Below are positions 1 to 8,357 of a DNA stretch of 64,000 bases, piece by piece. The DNA lies in contig NZ_RBHX01000001.1 in assembly GCF_003626735.1 (NCBI RefSeq), positions 1,860,001 through 1,924,000 of the forward strand, written 5' to 3'. Within the stretch, counting starts at the first letter, position 1. Each line of letters starts with the position of its first letter. A program made the translations under genes and the position numbers. This DNA comes from Microbacterium sp. CGR2 (GTDB taxonomy: Bacteria > Actinomycetota > Actinomycetes > Actinomycetales > Microbacteriaceae). The notes beneath the pieces are model-generated. The model did no database searches, had not been told where the DNA came from, and saw only the letters and a list, made by a program, of their open reading frames with translations.

Positions 1-2
1 CC

Positions 3-533
3 GCGCTCGCCGCCAAGCTTCACGAGGCGGCCGATCGGGATCAGGAAACCGACGACGAGTATGACGCGGGTGCGATCGTGCGCCGGGCGATCAGCATCGT
101 CGGGACGGCTCCTGCCTCGGCATCCGAACTCGCCGTCATCGACGCGCGCCGTCGATCGTCGCTCGCCGTCGACAGTGCAGCCGGCTACGTCTCGGGCGGC
201 CTCGCGGCAGACGGTCCGCGCGTGCGCCTCGACGTCGCCTCCACGCCCGTCGCCGAGCAGGACGAGGTACTAGACCGCGTCGCGGCGGGTCCGGGGACCA
301 CGGTGCTGCTCATCGACCGGCCCGACGCGGATGCCGCGCAGCGTGCCCTCGTGGAGCGTGCGGCCCTGAAGGACGCCGGGGCCGTCGTCGTCAACGTCGG
401 ATTGCCGGCGAAGCATCCGCTGCCGCTTCCGACCATGGAGGTGGCCGCCGCCAGTCTCGTGGGTGCGCAGGTGGCCCGCGAGCAGCTGCTGGGACGCTTC
501 GCCCCGCCGGAGAGCACCCGTACCGCCGGCTGA
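3..533 (+). CDS. C-terminal part of a glycoside hydrolase family 3-like protein (cut by the window edge)
   Basis: The reading frame is open from the left edge and ends at TGA 531-533, so only about 176 C-terminal residues are visible. They alternate short beta strands (TTVLLID, AGAVVVNVG) and helices, as in the Rossmann-like C-terminal domain that follows the barrel in family 3 beta-N-acetylhexosaminidases. The catalytic barrel lies outside the window, so no active-site residue can be checked. The MurR/RpiR regulator gene starts 12 bases downstream, and a kinase and an ABC transporter follow, which fits a role in GlcNAc or muropeptide breakdown. The family call is inference from fold pattern and context; another hydrolase or transporter-linked enzyme is possible. 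Confidence 0.5.
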   Translation, partial: ALAAKLHEAADRDQETDDEYDAGAIVRRAISIVGTAPASASELAVIDARRRSSLAVDSAAGYVSGGLAADGPRVRLDVASTPVAEQDEVLDRVAAGPGTTVLLIDRPDADAAQRALVERAALKDAGAVVVNVGLPAKHPLPLPTMEVAAASLVGAQVAREQLLGRFAPPESTRTAG

Positions 534-545
534 GCGGGACCGCAC

Positions 546-1424
546 ATGGACGATGACGTTCTGGGGCTGGTGCGCCGCTCGATTCCGAGGCTGAGTGCCG
601 CGGAGGGCCGCGTTGCGGAGACGATCCTCGGCGACCCGACGCTCGTCGTCGACCTTGCGATCAACGACCTCGCGAAGCTCTGCCGCACCTCGTTGTCGAC
701 GGTAGCCCGCTTCGCGCAGTCGCTCGGTTTCAGCGGCTACCGCGAATTGCGGGTCGCCGTGGCGCGCACGGTCACTCTCGCTCAGGCGCAGCAGGCCCGA
801 TTCGGCTTGGACAGCACGGCCATCGACCCCGACGACGGGCCTGCGGCGATCGCCGCGAAGCTGGCGGCGATGGAGATCGACGCCATCGAGAAGACCGCCC
901 ACGCGCTCGACGGGGTCGCTCTTGATCGCGCGGCCACCGCTGTGGCGTCGGCACGTCACATCGACCTGTTCGGGCAGGCATCGTCGTCGCTCACCGCGCA
1001 GGACCTTCAGTTGAAACTGTCACGGATCGGATGCTCCGTGTCGCACTCCCCGGATCCTCATCTCGCAGTGACGACCGCCGCGCTCCGGTCGGCCGACGAC
1101 GTGGCGATCGCGTTCTCCCACGGAGGGGAGACGTCGGAGACCGTGCGCGCGCTCGAGGTCGCCCGCGACGCCGGGGCGTTGGCGGTCGCCGTCACCAGTG
1201 CCGCGGAGTCGTCGCTCGCTCTGGCCGCTGACGTGGTCCTGCTCACCCACGCACACGAGTCGCCCTTCCGGATGGCAGCGATGTCGAGCCGCATCGCGCA
1301 GCTGGCCCTGGTCGATGTCCTGTTCGTGCGGGTCGTGCAGCATCGGGGCGAACCGGTCGCCGTCTCTCTGCAGCTCACGCACGACGCGGCAGCACTGCGC
1401 CGTCAGACCCCCTCGGGTCGCTGA
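546..1424 (+). CDS. MurR/RpiR family transcriptional regulator (HTH_6 + SIS)
   Basis: This 292-residue protein has the usual two-domain layout. Residues 1 to about 77 form the helix-turn-helix domain (RIAETILG-like segment, then LCRTSLSTVARFAQSLGFSGY as recognition region). Residues about 125-260 form a SIS sugar-phosphate domain with the binding loops FGQASSS and SHGGETSE. Such proteins sense phosphosugars such as MurNAc-6-P or GlcNAc-6-P and repress uptake and catabolic genes. It starts 12 bases after the hydrolase gene and is probably co-transcribed with it. The convergent kinase and the downstream transporter are likely targets. The effector cannot be told from the sequence. Confidence 0.9.
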   Translation: MDDDVLGLVRRSIPRLSAAEGRVAETILGDPTLVVDLAINDLAKLCRTSLSTVARFAQSLGFSGYRELRVAVARTVTLAQAQQARFGLDSTAIDPDDGPAAIAAKLAAMEIDAIEKTAHALDGVALDRAATAVASARHIDLFGQASSSLTAQDLQLKLSRIGCSVSHSPDPHLAVTTAALRSADDVAIAFSHGGETSETVRALEVARDAGALAVAVTSAAESSLALAADVVLLTHAHESPFRMAAMSSRIAQLALVDVLFVRVVQHRGEPVAVSLQLTHDAAALRRQTPSGR

Positions 1425-1433
1425 TCGCCCCCG

Positions 1434-1467
1434 TTCGTCTCGTCTCGCTGGCGCTCGCTCAACGACC
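1434..1467. repeat. Half copy of a REP-like repeat between convergent genes
   Basis: The 34 bases between the ends of the regulator gene (1424) and the kinase gene (1479) match the right arm of the long inverted repeat at 4270-4357, sharing TTCGTCTCG and CGCTCGCTCAACGACC. It looks like a dispersed intergenic repeat and sits where a bidirectional terminator would be expected. Confidence 0.6.
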
Positions 1468-1478
1468 GGGATAGGGCC

Positions 1479-2399
1479 TCAGTCGACGTGGTCGCGGGTG
1501 CTCGCCAGAGCCCGGGTGGCGATGCGGTGGCCGCGCGCGAGACTCCCCGCAAGGGAGAGGCCCGTGAGGACGCCGGCGAGGAAACCGGCGGCGAAGGCAT
1601 CCCCGGCACCGATCGTCTCCACGACGGGCACATCGAGTGCGTCGCTCGTCGCACGCTCCTCGCCGTCGAATGCGACCGCACCGCTCGGGTCGGTCAGCAG
1701 CAGATACCGCGGTTCCGGGAAGAGACGACGCAGCGCTGCCGGGTCGCCCGTCCCGAACACGGCTTCGGCGTCCGGCCTTGTGCAGAAGAAGATGTCGGCG
1801 CGCCGCGCGAAGTCCGAGATCAACGCCGCGCCCTCGTCTTCGCGTCCTCGCCACAGTGCCGGCCGCCAGTTCACGTCGAAGCTGAGCAGGCGGTCGGGTC
1901 GACGCTCGGCGAAGAGCGCCTCCTGCGCCGCACGGGCCGATGCCGACAGGGCCGGGGTGATCCCGGAGGTGTGCACGAGCGCCGCGCGGTCGAGAAGAGC
2001 GGATGCCGCGGGTGACTGCAGCGTCTGCGGTGACAGGCCCGCGGCGGCGGAACCCGCGCGGTAGTAGTGCATCGTGCCGTCCACCGCCCCGTCCGGACGC
2101 GCAGCGAGTTCCTTCACGTAGAGCCCGGTGGGAGCAGCCGGATCGACCTCCACGGCGGAATCGTCGATGCCGTGACGATGGAGCTCGGCGGTGAGGAAAC
2201 GACCGAACCCGTCGTCGCCGACGCGGGAGATGACGGCGGTGGAGATGCCGGCCGATGCCAGGGCGATCGCCGTGTTCCACTCCGCTCCGGCAAGGGAACG
2301 GTGGAAGGTGCGGCTGTCTTCGAGGGGTCCTGCGTCAGCGGCGACCAGAGCGACCAGGCCTTCGCCGACGCCGACGGCGAGAGGGGAGGAGTCGGGCAC
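1479..2399 (-). CDS. PfkB family carbohydrate kinase (KDG-kinase-like)
   Basis: This 306-residue ribokinase-fold kinase carries the N-terminal substrate-binding segment (LAGAEWNTAIALA), the GDDGFG motif and the C-terminal signature TIGAGDAFAAGF, whose Asp is the catalytic base. It should phosphorylate a sugar or sugar acid with ATP in the cytoplasm. The GAEWN variant resembles 2-keto-3-deoxygluconate kinases more than ribokinase, but context next to a MurR regulator and an oligosaccharide/peptide ABC transporter would also fit an amino-sugar kinase. The start is GTG at 2399; no good Shine-Dalgarno sequence is visible, so a leaderless start is possible. It diverges from the transporter operon. 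Confidence 0.85.
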   Translation of the reverse strand: MPDSSPLAVGVGEGLVALVAADAGPLEDSRTFHRSLAGAEWNTAIALASAGISTAVISRVGDDGFGRFLTAELHRHGIDDSAVEVDPAAPTGLYVKELAARPDGAVDGTMHYYRAGSAAAGLSPQTLQSPAASALLDRAALVHTSGITPALSASARAAQEALFAERRPDRLLSFDVNWRPALWRGREDEGAALISDFARRADIFFCTRPDAEAVFGTGDPAALRRLFPEPRYLLLTDPSGAVAFDGEERATSDALDVPVVETIGAGDAFAAGFLAGVLTGLSLAGSLARGHRIATRALASTRDHVD

Positions 2400-2465
2400 G
2401 ATCAGGACACTACCCGATCCGGTATTACGGGGAGATGTCGATATCGGATTGCAACGTGCCGGTGT

Positions 2466-2495
2466 TTGGTATCTGGGAAACCACTGGGTAGTTTC
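2466..2495 (+). promoter_or_regulatory. Candidate promoter with overlapping palindrome (possible RpiR operator)
   Basis: TTGGTA (2466-2471) and TAGTTT (2489-2494) are 17 bases apart and each match the SigA consensus at four of six positions. An imperfect palindrome, GAAAC at 2477-2481 and GTTTC at 2491-2495, overlaps the -10 box. The position suits repression of the transporter operon by the nearby MurR/RpiR protein, which is inference. Confidence 0.4.
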
Positions 2496-2572
2496 AAGGA
2501 ATCACCGTGTCCGGAGGCGACGACGCTCACCGGGACGTGCAGAGAAGCGCCCTACAGGGAAGGTTCACCACC

Positions 2573-4246
2573 ATGCACCACTCAATCACACGTCGGCGAG
2601 GTCTCATCGCCGTCACCGGAGCCGCACTCGCGGCGCTCGTCCTCTCGGGATGTGTCGCCAGCGATCGCGGAGACGACGGGGAAGCAGCCGCTGGCGACGT
2701 CGACGGCACATTCGTGTTCGCCGCATCGTCCGACCCGGCGAGCCTCGACCCGGCCTTCGCGCAGGACGGCGAGTCCTTCCGCGTTTCGCGCCAGATGTTC
2801 GAGGGTCTCGTAGGCACCGAGCCCGGCACCGCCGACCCCGCTCCGCTCCTGGCTGAGTCGTGGGAGTCGTCCGAAGACGGCATGACCCACACGTTCGCCC
2901 TCAAGGAGGGCGTCACCTTCCACGACGGCACCCCGTTCAACGCGGAGGCCGTCTGCTTCAACTTCGACCGCTGGTTCAACTGGACCGGCCTCGCCGCATC
3001 CGAGGCGTTCGGCTACTACTACAACAAGCTCTTCAAGGGCTACGCCTCCAACGCCGCAGACGCTGTCTACAAGTCCTGCGCGCCGGACGGCGAGTCGTCG
3101 GTCACCATCGAGCTCAACAAGCCCTTCGCCGGGTTCGTGGCATCGCTGTCGCTGCCGTCGTTCTCGATGCAGAGCCCGTCGGCTCTGGCAGAGTTCGGTG
3201 CAGACGAGGTGGCGGGTTCCGCCGAGGCGCCCCAGCTCTCCGAGTACGCGATGGGACACCCGGTCGGCACCGGCCCCTACCAGTTCGACGAGTGGGCTCC
3301 CGGCGAGCAGGTCACGCTCGAGTCCTACGACGACTACTGGGGCGAGAAGGGCCAGATCGACGAGATCATCTTCCGCACGATCGACGACCCCACCGCCCGC
3401 CGGCAGGCGCTCGAGTCCGGTTCGATCGACGGTTACGACCTCGTCGGCCCCGCCGACACCAAGGCGCTCGAGGACGACGGCTTCACCATGGTGTCGCGCC
3501 CGCCGTTCACGATCCTCTACCTCGCCTTCAACCAGGCGATTCCGGAGCTGCAGGACCCGAAGGTCCGCGAGGCTCTCTCCTACGCCATCGACAAGGACGC
3601 CCTGATCAGTCAGGTGCTGCCGGAGGGCACCGAGAAGGCGACGCAGTTCCTTCCCGACGTCGTCAACGGCTACAACAAGGACGTCACGACGTACGACTTC
3701 GACCAGGACAAGGCCAAGGAACTGCTCGCGGATGCCGGCTACACCGAGGCGAACCCGCTGAAGCTGACCTTCAACTACCCGGTCAACGTGTCGCGCCCGT
3801 ACATGCCGGACCCCGAGCAGATCTTCACCGTGCTGTCGACGCAGCTCGCCGAGGTCGGCGTCGAGACCACCCCGGTCTCGGAGGAGTGGGTCGAGTACCT
3901 CGACCGCACCACCGGCACCGCGGATCATGGCATCCACCTGCTCGGCTGGACCGGTGACTACAACGACACCGACAACTTCGTCGGCGTCTTCTTCGGTCAG
4001 AAGAGCTCGGAGTGGGGCTTCGACAACCCCGAGCTGTTCCAGAAGCTGACGGAAGCGCGTGGAGTGCCGAACCTTGACGAGCAGACCGCGCTGTACGAGC
4101 AGATCAACGAGGATGTCGCGCAGTTCATCCCCGGTGTCCCGCTTGCGCACCCGGCGCCGACCCTGGCGTTCGACCCGCGCGTGGAGAGCTACCCGGCCAG
4201 CCCGGTGAACGACGAAGTCTTCACGGACATCGTCCTCACCAAGTGA
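2573..4246 (+). CDS. ABC transporter substrate-binding lipoprotein (SBP_bac_5 family)
   Basis: This is the extracellular solute receptor of a Dpp/Opp-type ABC importer, 557 residues long. The start ATG at 2573 is preferred over GTG 2507 because AGGGAAGG lies just upstream and a lipoprotein signal peptide follows directly: RRR, a hydrophobic stretch and the lipobox LSGC with Cys27. The mature part has the family pattern: SSDPASLDP near the start, MFEGLVG, LAESWESSEDG, a VTFHDGTPF motif and YAIDKDAL in the second lobe. Ligands of the family are peptides, nickel, or oligosaccharides; hydrolase and MurR neighbours make muropeptide or amino-sugar oligomers plausible here. The permease genes follow after an inverted repeat. 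Confidence 0.92.
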   Translation: MHHSITRRRGLIAVTGAALAALVLSGCVASDRGDDGEAAAGDVDGTFVFAASSDPASLDPAFAQDGESFRVSRQMFEGLVGTEPGTADPAPLLAESWESSEDGMTHTFALKEGVTFHDGTPFNAEAVCFNFDRWFNWTGLAASEAFGYYYNKLFKGYASNAADAVYKSCAPDGESSVTIELNKPFAGFVASLSLPSFSMQSPSALAEFGADEVAGSAEAPQLSEYAMGHPVGTGPYQFDEWAPGEQVTLESYDDYWGEKGQIDEIIFRTIDDPTARRQALESGSIDGYDLVGPADTKALEDDGFTMVSRPPFTILYLAFNQAIPELQDPKVREALSYAIDKDALISQVLPEGTEKATQFLPDVVNGYNKDVTTYDFDQDKAKELLADAGYTEANPLKLTFNYPVNVSRPYMPDPEQIFTVLSTQLAEVGVETTPVSEEWVEYLDRTTGTADHGIHLLGWTGDYNDTDNFVGVFFGQKSSEWGFDNPELFQKLTEARGVPNLDEQTALYEQINEDVAQFIPGVPLAHPAPTLAFDPRVESYPASPVNDEVFTDIVLTK

Positions 4247-4269
4247 CGGCCACCGGTTCCTCTCTGATC

Positions 4270-4357
4270 GGTCGTTGAGCGAGGAGCGAAGCGACGAGAC
4301 GAAACGCAGTGACCTGCGGGAAGCTGCGTTTCGTCTCGCTTCGCTCGCTCAACGACC
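4270..4357. repeat. Long inverted repeat (REP-like hairpin) between lipoprotein and permease genes
   Basis: The left arm 4270-4309 and right arm 4324-4357 are complementary over about 34 bases; the left arm has two extra trinucleotides. Arm ends read GGTCGTTGAGCGAG and CTCGCTCAACGACC. A transcript would fold into a very stable hairpin after the lipoprotein gene. It may protect the upstream message or cut read-through, so that the binding protein is made in excess over the permeases. Related sequences lie at 1434-1467 and 7289-7320. Confidence 0.85.
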
Positions 4358-4389
4358 TCAGGAGTGACCGGGCAATCATCGGAGATCTT

Positions 4390-5394
4390 TTGCTGCGCAC
4401 CATCGGCGGGCGACTGCTGTTCCTCATTCCCACCCTGATCGGCCTCAGCATCCTGCTGTTCGCCTGGGTCAGGGCCCTCCCCGGTGGCCCCGCCGTCGCT
4501 CTTCTCGGTGAGAAGGCGACGCCCGAGGCCATCGCCCGAGTCAACGAACTCTACGGCTTCAACAAGCCGATCCTCGAGCAGTACTTCATCTGGGTCGGCC
4601 GCCTTCTTCAGGGCGACTTCGGCACGTCCATCCAGACCAACCGGCCGGTGACGGAGGAGTTCCTCCGTCGCTTCCCGGCCACCCTCGAACTGAGCGTCAT
4701 GGCGCTGATCTTCGCCGTCGGCGTGGGCATCCCGCTCGGGTATTGGGCTGCCCGTCGGCACGGCAAGTTCACCGATCACGCCTCGGTCGTGCTGAGCCTG
4801 GTCGGCATCACCATCCCGGTCTTCTTCCTGGCCTTCATCCTGAAGTACATCTTCGCGGTGCAGCTGGGCTGGTTGCCGTCGGACGGTCGACAGGATCCAC
4901 GAATAGACGCGACACATCCCACCGGGTTCTACGTGTGGGACGGCATCATCACCGGGGAGTTCGACGCGTCCTGGGACGCGATCCTGCACTTGATCCTGCC
5001 TGCGCTCGCGCTCGGCACGATCCCCCTCGCGATCATCGTCCGCATCACCAGGGCCAGCGTCCTGGAGGTGCAGAACGCCGACTACGTGCGCACCGGACGC
5101 GCCAAGGGCGTGGGATCGTCGACGTTGCGCAGCCGCTTCATCCTGCGCAACGCCATGCTGCCGGTGATCACGACGATCGGTCTCCAGACCGGACTGCTCA
5201 TCTCGGGGGCGGTGCTCACCGAGACGGTGTTCGCCTTTCCCGGTATCGGATCGTTCCTGGCGAGGGCGATCTTCACACGGGACTTCCCGGTGCTCCAAGG
5301 ATTCATCATCTTCATCGCGATCGCGTACGCGCTGATCAACCTCGCGGTCGATGTGTCCTACAGCTTCATCGATCCGAGAGTGAGAGTGCAGTGA
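4390..5394 (+). CDS. ABC transporter permease, DppB/OppB type
   Basis: This inner-membrane permease has six predicted membrane segments, the first being GGRLLFLIPTLIGLSILLF. The cytoplasmic binding-protein-dependent transport signature is visible around DYVRTGRAKGVGSSTLR, which contacts the ATPase. The frame is open back to GTG 4309, but that stretch lies inside the inverted repeat. TTG at 4390 is preferred because GGAG at 4381-4384 is five bases upstream, giving 334 residues, a normal length. The DppC-type permease follows after 34 bases. It forms the translocation pore with that protein. Confidence 0.9.
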   Translation: MLRTIGGRLLFLIPTLIGLSILLFAWVRALPGGPAVALLGEKATPEAIARVNELYGFNKPILEQYFIWVGRLLQGDFGTSIQTNRPVTEEFLRRFPATLELSVMALIFAVGVGIPLGYWAARRHGKFTDHASVVLSLVGITIPVFFLAFILKYIFAVQLGWLPSDGRQDPRIDATHPTGFYVWDGIITGEFDASWDAILHLILPALALGTIPLAIIVRITRASVLEVQNADYVRTGRAKGVGSSTLRSRFILRNAMLPVITTIGLQTGLLISGAVLTETVFAFPGIGSFLARAIFTRDFPVLQGFIIFIAIAYALINLAVDVSYSFIDPRVRVQ

Positions 5395-5428
5395 ACTCCT
5401 TCACCATCCCTCGCGAGGAGGACGCCTC

Positions 5429-6394
5429 ATGACCATCGCGCTCCCTCCTGCCCAGGGGCCGTCTGCCGAGAGCGGCGGCAACATCGACACCGTCGCGCTC
5501 GCACAGGCCGACCTCAAGGGCGGCTCCGGCGGCTTCTGGAGCGATGTCTTCCGTCGACTCCGCGGCAACCCGACGGCGTGGATCGGTGCGGCCATCGTGC
5601 TGCTGTTCCTTCTCGTCGCCGCTCTCGCGCCTTTGTTGGCTCCGTACCCGGAGACGGCGCTTCCTGGCGCGAAGTTCATCACGCCGACCTACATCCCCGG
5701 ACCGGGGGAGATGCCGGAGTTCCCGCTCGGTCTCGACCGGTTCGGTGGCGACGTGCTCTCCAAGCTCATCTGGGGTGCGCAGGCCTCGCTGCTGGTGGGC
5801 GTGATCTCGACGGCGATCGGCCTGGTCGGCGGCATGGTGCTCGGCCTGCTGGCGGGAACGTTCGGCGGGTGGGTCGACACCCTCATCATGCGCATCGTCG
5901 ACATCATCCTGTCGGTCCCGAACTTGCTGCTGGCCGTGTCGATCGCGGCGATCCTCGGTCAGACGCCATTCGCGATCATGATCGCCATCGGTGCATCCCA
6001 GGTTCCGATCTTCGCGCGTCTGCTGCGCGCGTCGATGCTGCAGCAGCGCTCCAGCGACTACGTGCTGTCCGCGCAGACGCTCGGCCTCGGCCGGGGCCAG
6101 ATCACCATGTCGCACGTGCTGCCCAATGCGATCGGTCCGGTGATCGTGCAGGGCACCCTGACGCTCGCGACCGCGGTCATCGATGCCGCTGCGTTGTCGT
6201 TCCTCGGCCTCGGCGGTGGGCGCCCGGAGACGGCGGAGTGGGGTCGCATGCTCACCTACGCTCAGGCCGAGCTCGCGATCGCACCGTGGCTGGCATTCCT
6301 CCCCGGTATCTGCATCGCCGTGACCGCGCTCGGCTTCACCCTGCTCGGTGAGGCGCTGCGCGAGGCGATGGACCCGAGGACGAGGGCGCGATGA
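5429..6394 (+). CDS. ABC transporter permease, DppC/OppC type
   Basis: The 321-residue partner permease starts at ATG 5429 after GAGGAGG. It has an N-terminal cytoplasmic tail of about 45 residues, a first membrane helix (WIGAAIVLLFLLVAALAPLL), an extracellular loop typical of OppC proteins (YIPGPGEMPEFPLGLD) and further helices. The ATPase-coupling loop is SSDYVLSAQTLGLGRGQI. Pairing with the previous permease makes the heterodimeric channel of the importer. Its stop overlaps the first possible start of the ATPase gene, a sign of translational coupling. Confidence 0.92.
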   Translation: MTIALPPAQGPSAESGGNIDTVALAQADLKGGSGGFWSDVFRRLRGNPTAWIGAAIVLLFLLVAALAPLLAPYPETALPGAKFITPTYIPGPGEMPEFPLGLDRFGGDVLSKLIWGAQASLLVGVISTAIGLVGGMVLGLLAGTFGGWVDTLIMRIVDIILSVPNLLLAVSIAAILGQTPFAIMIAIGASQVPIFARLLRASMLQQRSSDYVLSAQTLGLGRGQITMSHVLPNAIGPVIVQGTLTLATAVIDAAALSFLGLGGGRPETAEWGRMLTYAQAELAIAPWLAFLPGICIAVTALGFTLLGEALREAMDPRTRAR

Positions 6395-6414
6395 GCGCCA
6401 CGAAGGAGAATCAG

Positions 6415-8124
6415 ATGTCCGCTGTGCCGCTGCTCTCGGTCAAAGACCTGGCGGTGGACTTCGCCACGATGGACGGCGTCGTGCACGCGGTCGAAGGCGT
6501 CGATCTCGAGATCAACCCGGGGGAGACGGTCGCGATCGTCGGCGAATCCGGATCGGGCAAGTCGACGACCGCCATGGCCATCATCGGATTGCTCGCCGGT
6601 GGCGGCAGGATCGCCGCGGGCAGCATCCGCCTCGACGGGAAGGACATCGGTCGCGCCTCGGAGAGCGAACTGCGCTCGATCCGTGGTCGAGACATCGGTC
6701 TCGTGCCGCAGGACCCGATGTCGAACCTGAATCCGGTCGCGAAGATCGGCACGCAGGTCGCCGAAACGCTCCTGGCGCACGGTCTCGCCAACCGTCAGAA
6801 CGTGCAGGCCAAAGTCGTCGAGGCCCTCACCTCGGCCGGCCTGCCTGACCCGGCGAAACGGGCGAAGCAGTACCCCCACGAGTTCTCCGGCGGCATGCGC
6901 CAGCGGGCGCTGATCGCGATCGGACTGGCGTGCAAGCCGCGCCTGCTGATCGCCGACGAGCCCACCAGCGCACTCGATGTCACGGTGCAGCAGACGATCC
7001 TCGACCAGATCGGGGCGATGACCCGTGACCTCGGGACCGCCGTGCTGCTGATCACCCACGACCTGGGGCTCGCCGCCGAGCGGGCGGAGCGGGTCATCGT
7101 GATGCACCGCGGTCGGGTCGTCGAGCAGGGGTCGGCGCGGCAGATCCTCGAGGATCCGCAGCATCCGTACACCCAGTCGTTGGTGAAGGCGGCACCGTCC
7201 GTCGCAGCAGCGCGCCTCCGCCCGGAGACGTTCGCCGTCGACGCCCGGCCGTCGAACGAGTCCGCGGAGACGGAGACTGCGGACGCCAGGTCGTCGAGTC
7301 GGCCGAGCGAGACGAAGCGCCCCGACGGGGCCCGCACCGAGAACATCGTCGAGATCGAGAACCTCACGAAGGTGTACCCGGTGCGCGGTCGTGGTGAGGA
7401 CTTCGTCGCCGTCGACGACGTGTCGCTGGCGATCCCGCGCGGTGAAACGGTGGCGATCGTGGGGGAGTCGGGGTCGGGCAAGACCACGACGGCTCGGATG
7501 CTGTTGAAGGTGATCGAGCCGACCAGCGGTTTGATCCGTTACGAAGGCAAGGACATCTCGACTCTCAGCCGAGGGGAGAAGCGGGACTTCCGCCAGCGAG
7601 TTCAGCCGATCTTCCAGGACCCGTACTCGAGCCTGAACCCGATGTTCACGATCGAGCGACTCATCGGGGAGCCTCTGGACTTCTACAAGCGGGGGAGCAG
7701 CAGCGATCGACGCAAGCGCGTGCGGCAGCTCCTCGACGACGTGGCTCTGCCGCAGTCGATGCTCCGCCGGTATCCGTCCGAGCTCTCCGGAGGTCAGCGG
7801 CAGCGGGTCGCGATCGCGCGGGCCCTCGCGCTGTCGCCGGAGCTGATCGTGTGCGACGAGCCGGTCTCCGCGCTCGACGTGCTCGTGCAGGACCAGATCC
7901 TGAAGCTGCTCGGCGACCTGCAGAAGGAGTACGGACTGAGCTACCTCTTCATCTCGCACGACCTGGCGGTGGTGCGGCTGATCAGCGACTACGTCTGCGT
8001 CATGAAGGACGGCAAGCTCGTCGAGGCCGCCTCGAGTGAGGAGATCTTCACGAATCCGCGCGACCCGTACACCCGGCGTCTGCTCGCGTCGATCCCCGGT
8101 AACGAGCTCAACATCGCATCCTGA
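6415..8124 (+). CDS. Double ATP-binding subunit of the peptide/oligosaccharide ABC transporter (DppD-DppF fusion)
   Basis: One polypeptide carries two complete nucleotide-binding domains. The first has Walker A GESGSGKST, signature FSGGMRQR and Walker B LLIADEPTSALD; the second repeats these as GESGSGKTT, LSGGQRQR and LIVCDEPVSALD. The two halves are joined by a hydrophilic linker of about 40 residues near 7240-7340. It powers import by hydrolysing ATP at the cytoplasmic face of the two permeases. ATG 6415 has AAGGAG six bases upstream and is preferred; ATG 6391 overlaps the permease stop by four bases and would add eight residues. The linker DNA at 7289-7320 resembles the intergenic repeat. 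Confidence 0.93.
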   Translation: MSAVPLLSVKDLAVDFATMDGVVHAVEGVDLEINPGETVAIVGESGSGKSTTAMAIIGLLAGGGRIAAGSIRLDGKDIGRASESELRSIRGRDIGLVPQDPMSNLNPVAKIGTQVAETLLAHGLANRQNVQAKVVEALTSAGLPDPAKRAKQYPHEFSGGMRQRALIAIGLACKPRLLIADEPTSALDVTVQQTILDQIGAMTRDLGTAVLLITHDLGLAAERAERVIVMHRGRVVEQGSARQILEDPQHPYTQSLVKAAPSVAAARLRPETFAVDARPSNESAETETADARSSSRPSETKRPDGARTENIVEIENLTKVYPVRGRGEDFVAVDDVSLAIPRGETVAIVGESGSGKTTTARMLLKVIEPTSGLIRYEGKDISTLSRGEKRDFRQRVQPIFQDPYSSLNPMFTIERLIGEPLDFYKRGSSSDRRKRVRQLLDDVALPQSMLRRYPSELSGGQRQRVAIARALALSPELIVCDEPVSALDVLVQDQILKLLGDLQKEYGLSYLFISHDLAVVRLISDYVCVMKDGKLVEAASSEEIFTNPRDPYTRRLLASIPGNELNIAS

Positions 8125-8168
8125 GATCACCGGGTCGGGGGTCTCCCGGCCCGGTGATCCGATGCTTT
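8125..8168 (+). terminator. Rho-independent-type terminator after the transporter operon
   Basis: Arms 8125-8139 and 8145-8159 form a 15-bp stem with one mismatch (wobble) and a five-base loop, starting right after the ATPase stop codon. TTTT follows at 8165-8168. Confidence 0.8.
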
Positions 8169-8202
8169 TACCGCAGCATCCGAGATTGGTCAAGGACTGA
8201 GC

Positions 8203-8231
8203 TTGCCATGTCGTGGAATCGCACGTATAGT
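8203..8231 (+). promoter_or_regulatory. SigA-type promoter of rpoBC
   Basis: TTGCCA (8203-8208) and TATAGT (8226-8231) are separated by an ideal 17 bases and lie about 125 bases before the rpoB start, leaving a long 5' leader. No second promoter is needed for rpoC. Confidence 0.8.
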
Positions 8232-8357
8232 TGCTAGTTGCGCTCGCTTCTCCCTGCCCTCATATGGTGGTCGGCATTTCGTTGAGTCTTTGAGCGCACA
8301 CTCCACCTGACGACAAAGGAATCGAGAAGCCCTGCGGGGCTCACGGAGGTTATTCCC

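Noticed and set aside
6262-8193. Antisense frame of 643 codons opposite the ABC ATPase
   Set aside because: Shadow of a highly biased coding sequence; it would cross the terminator at 8125-8168.
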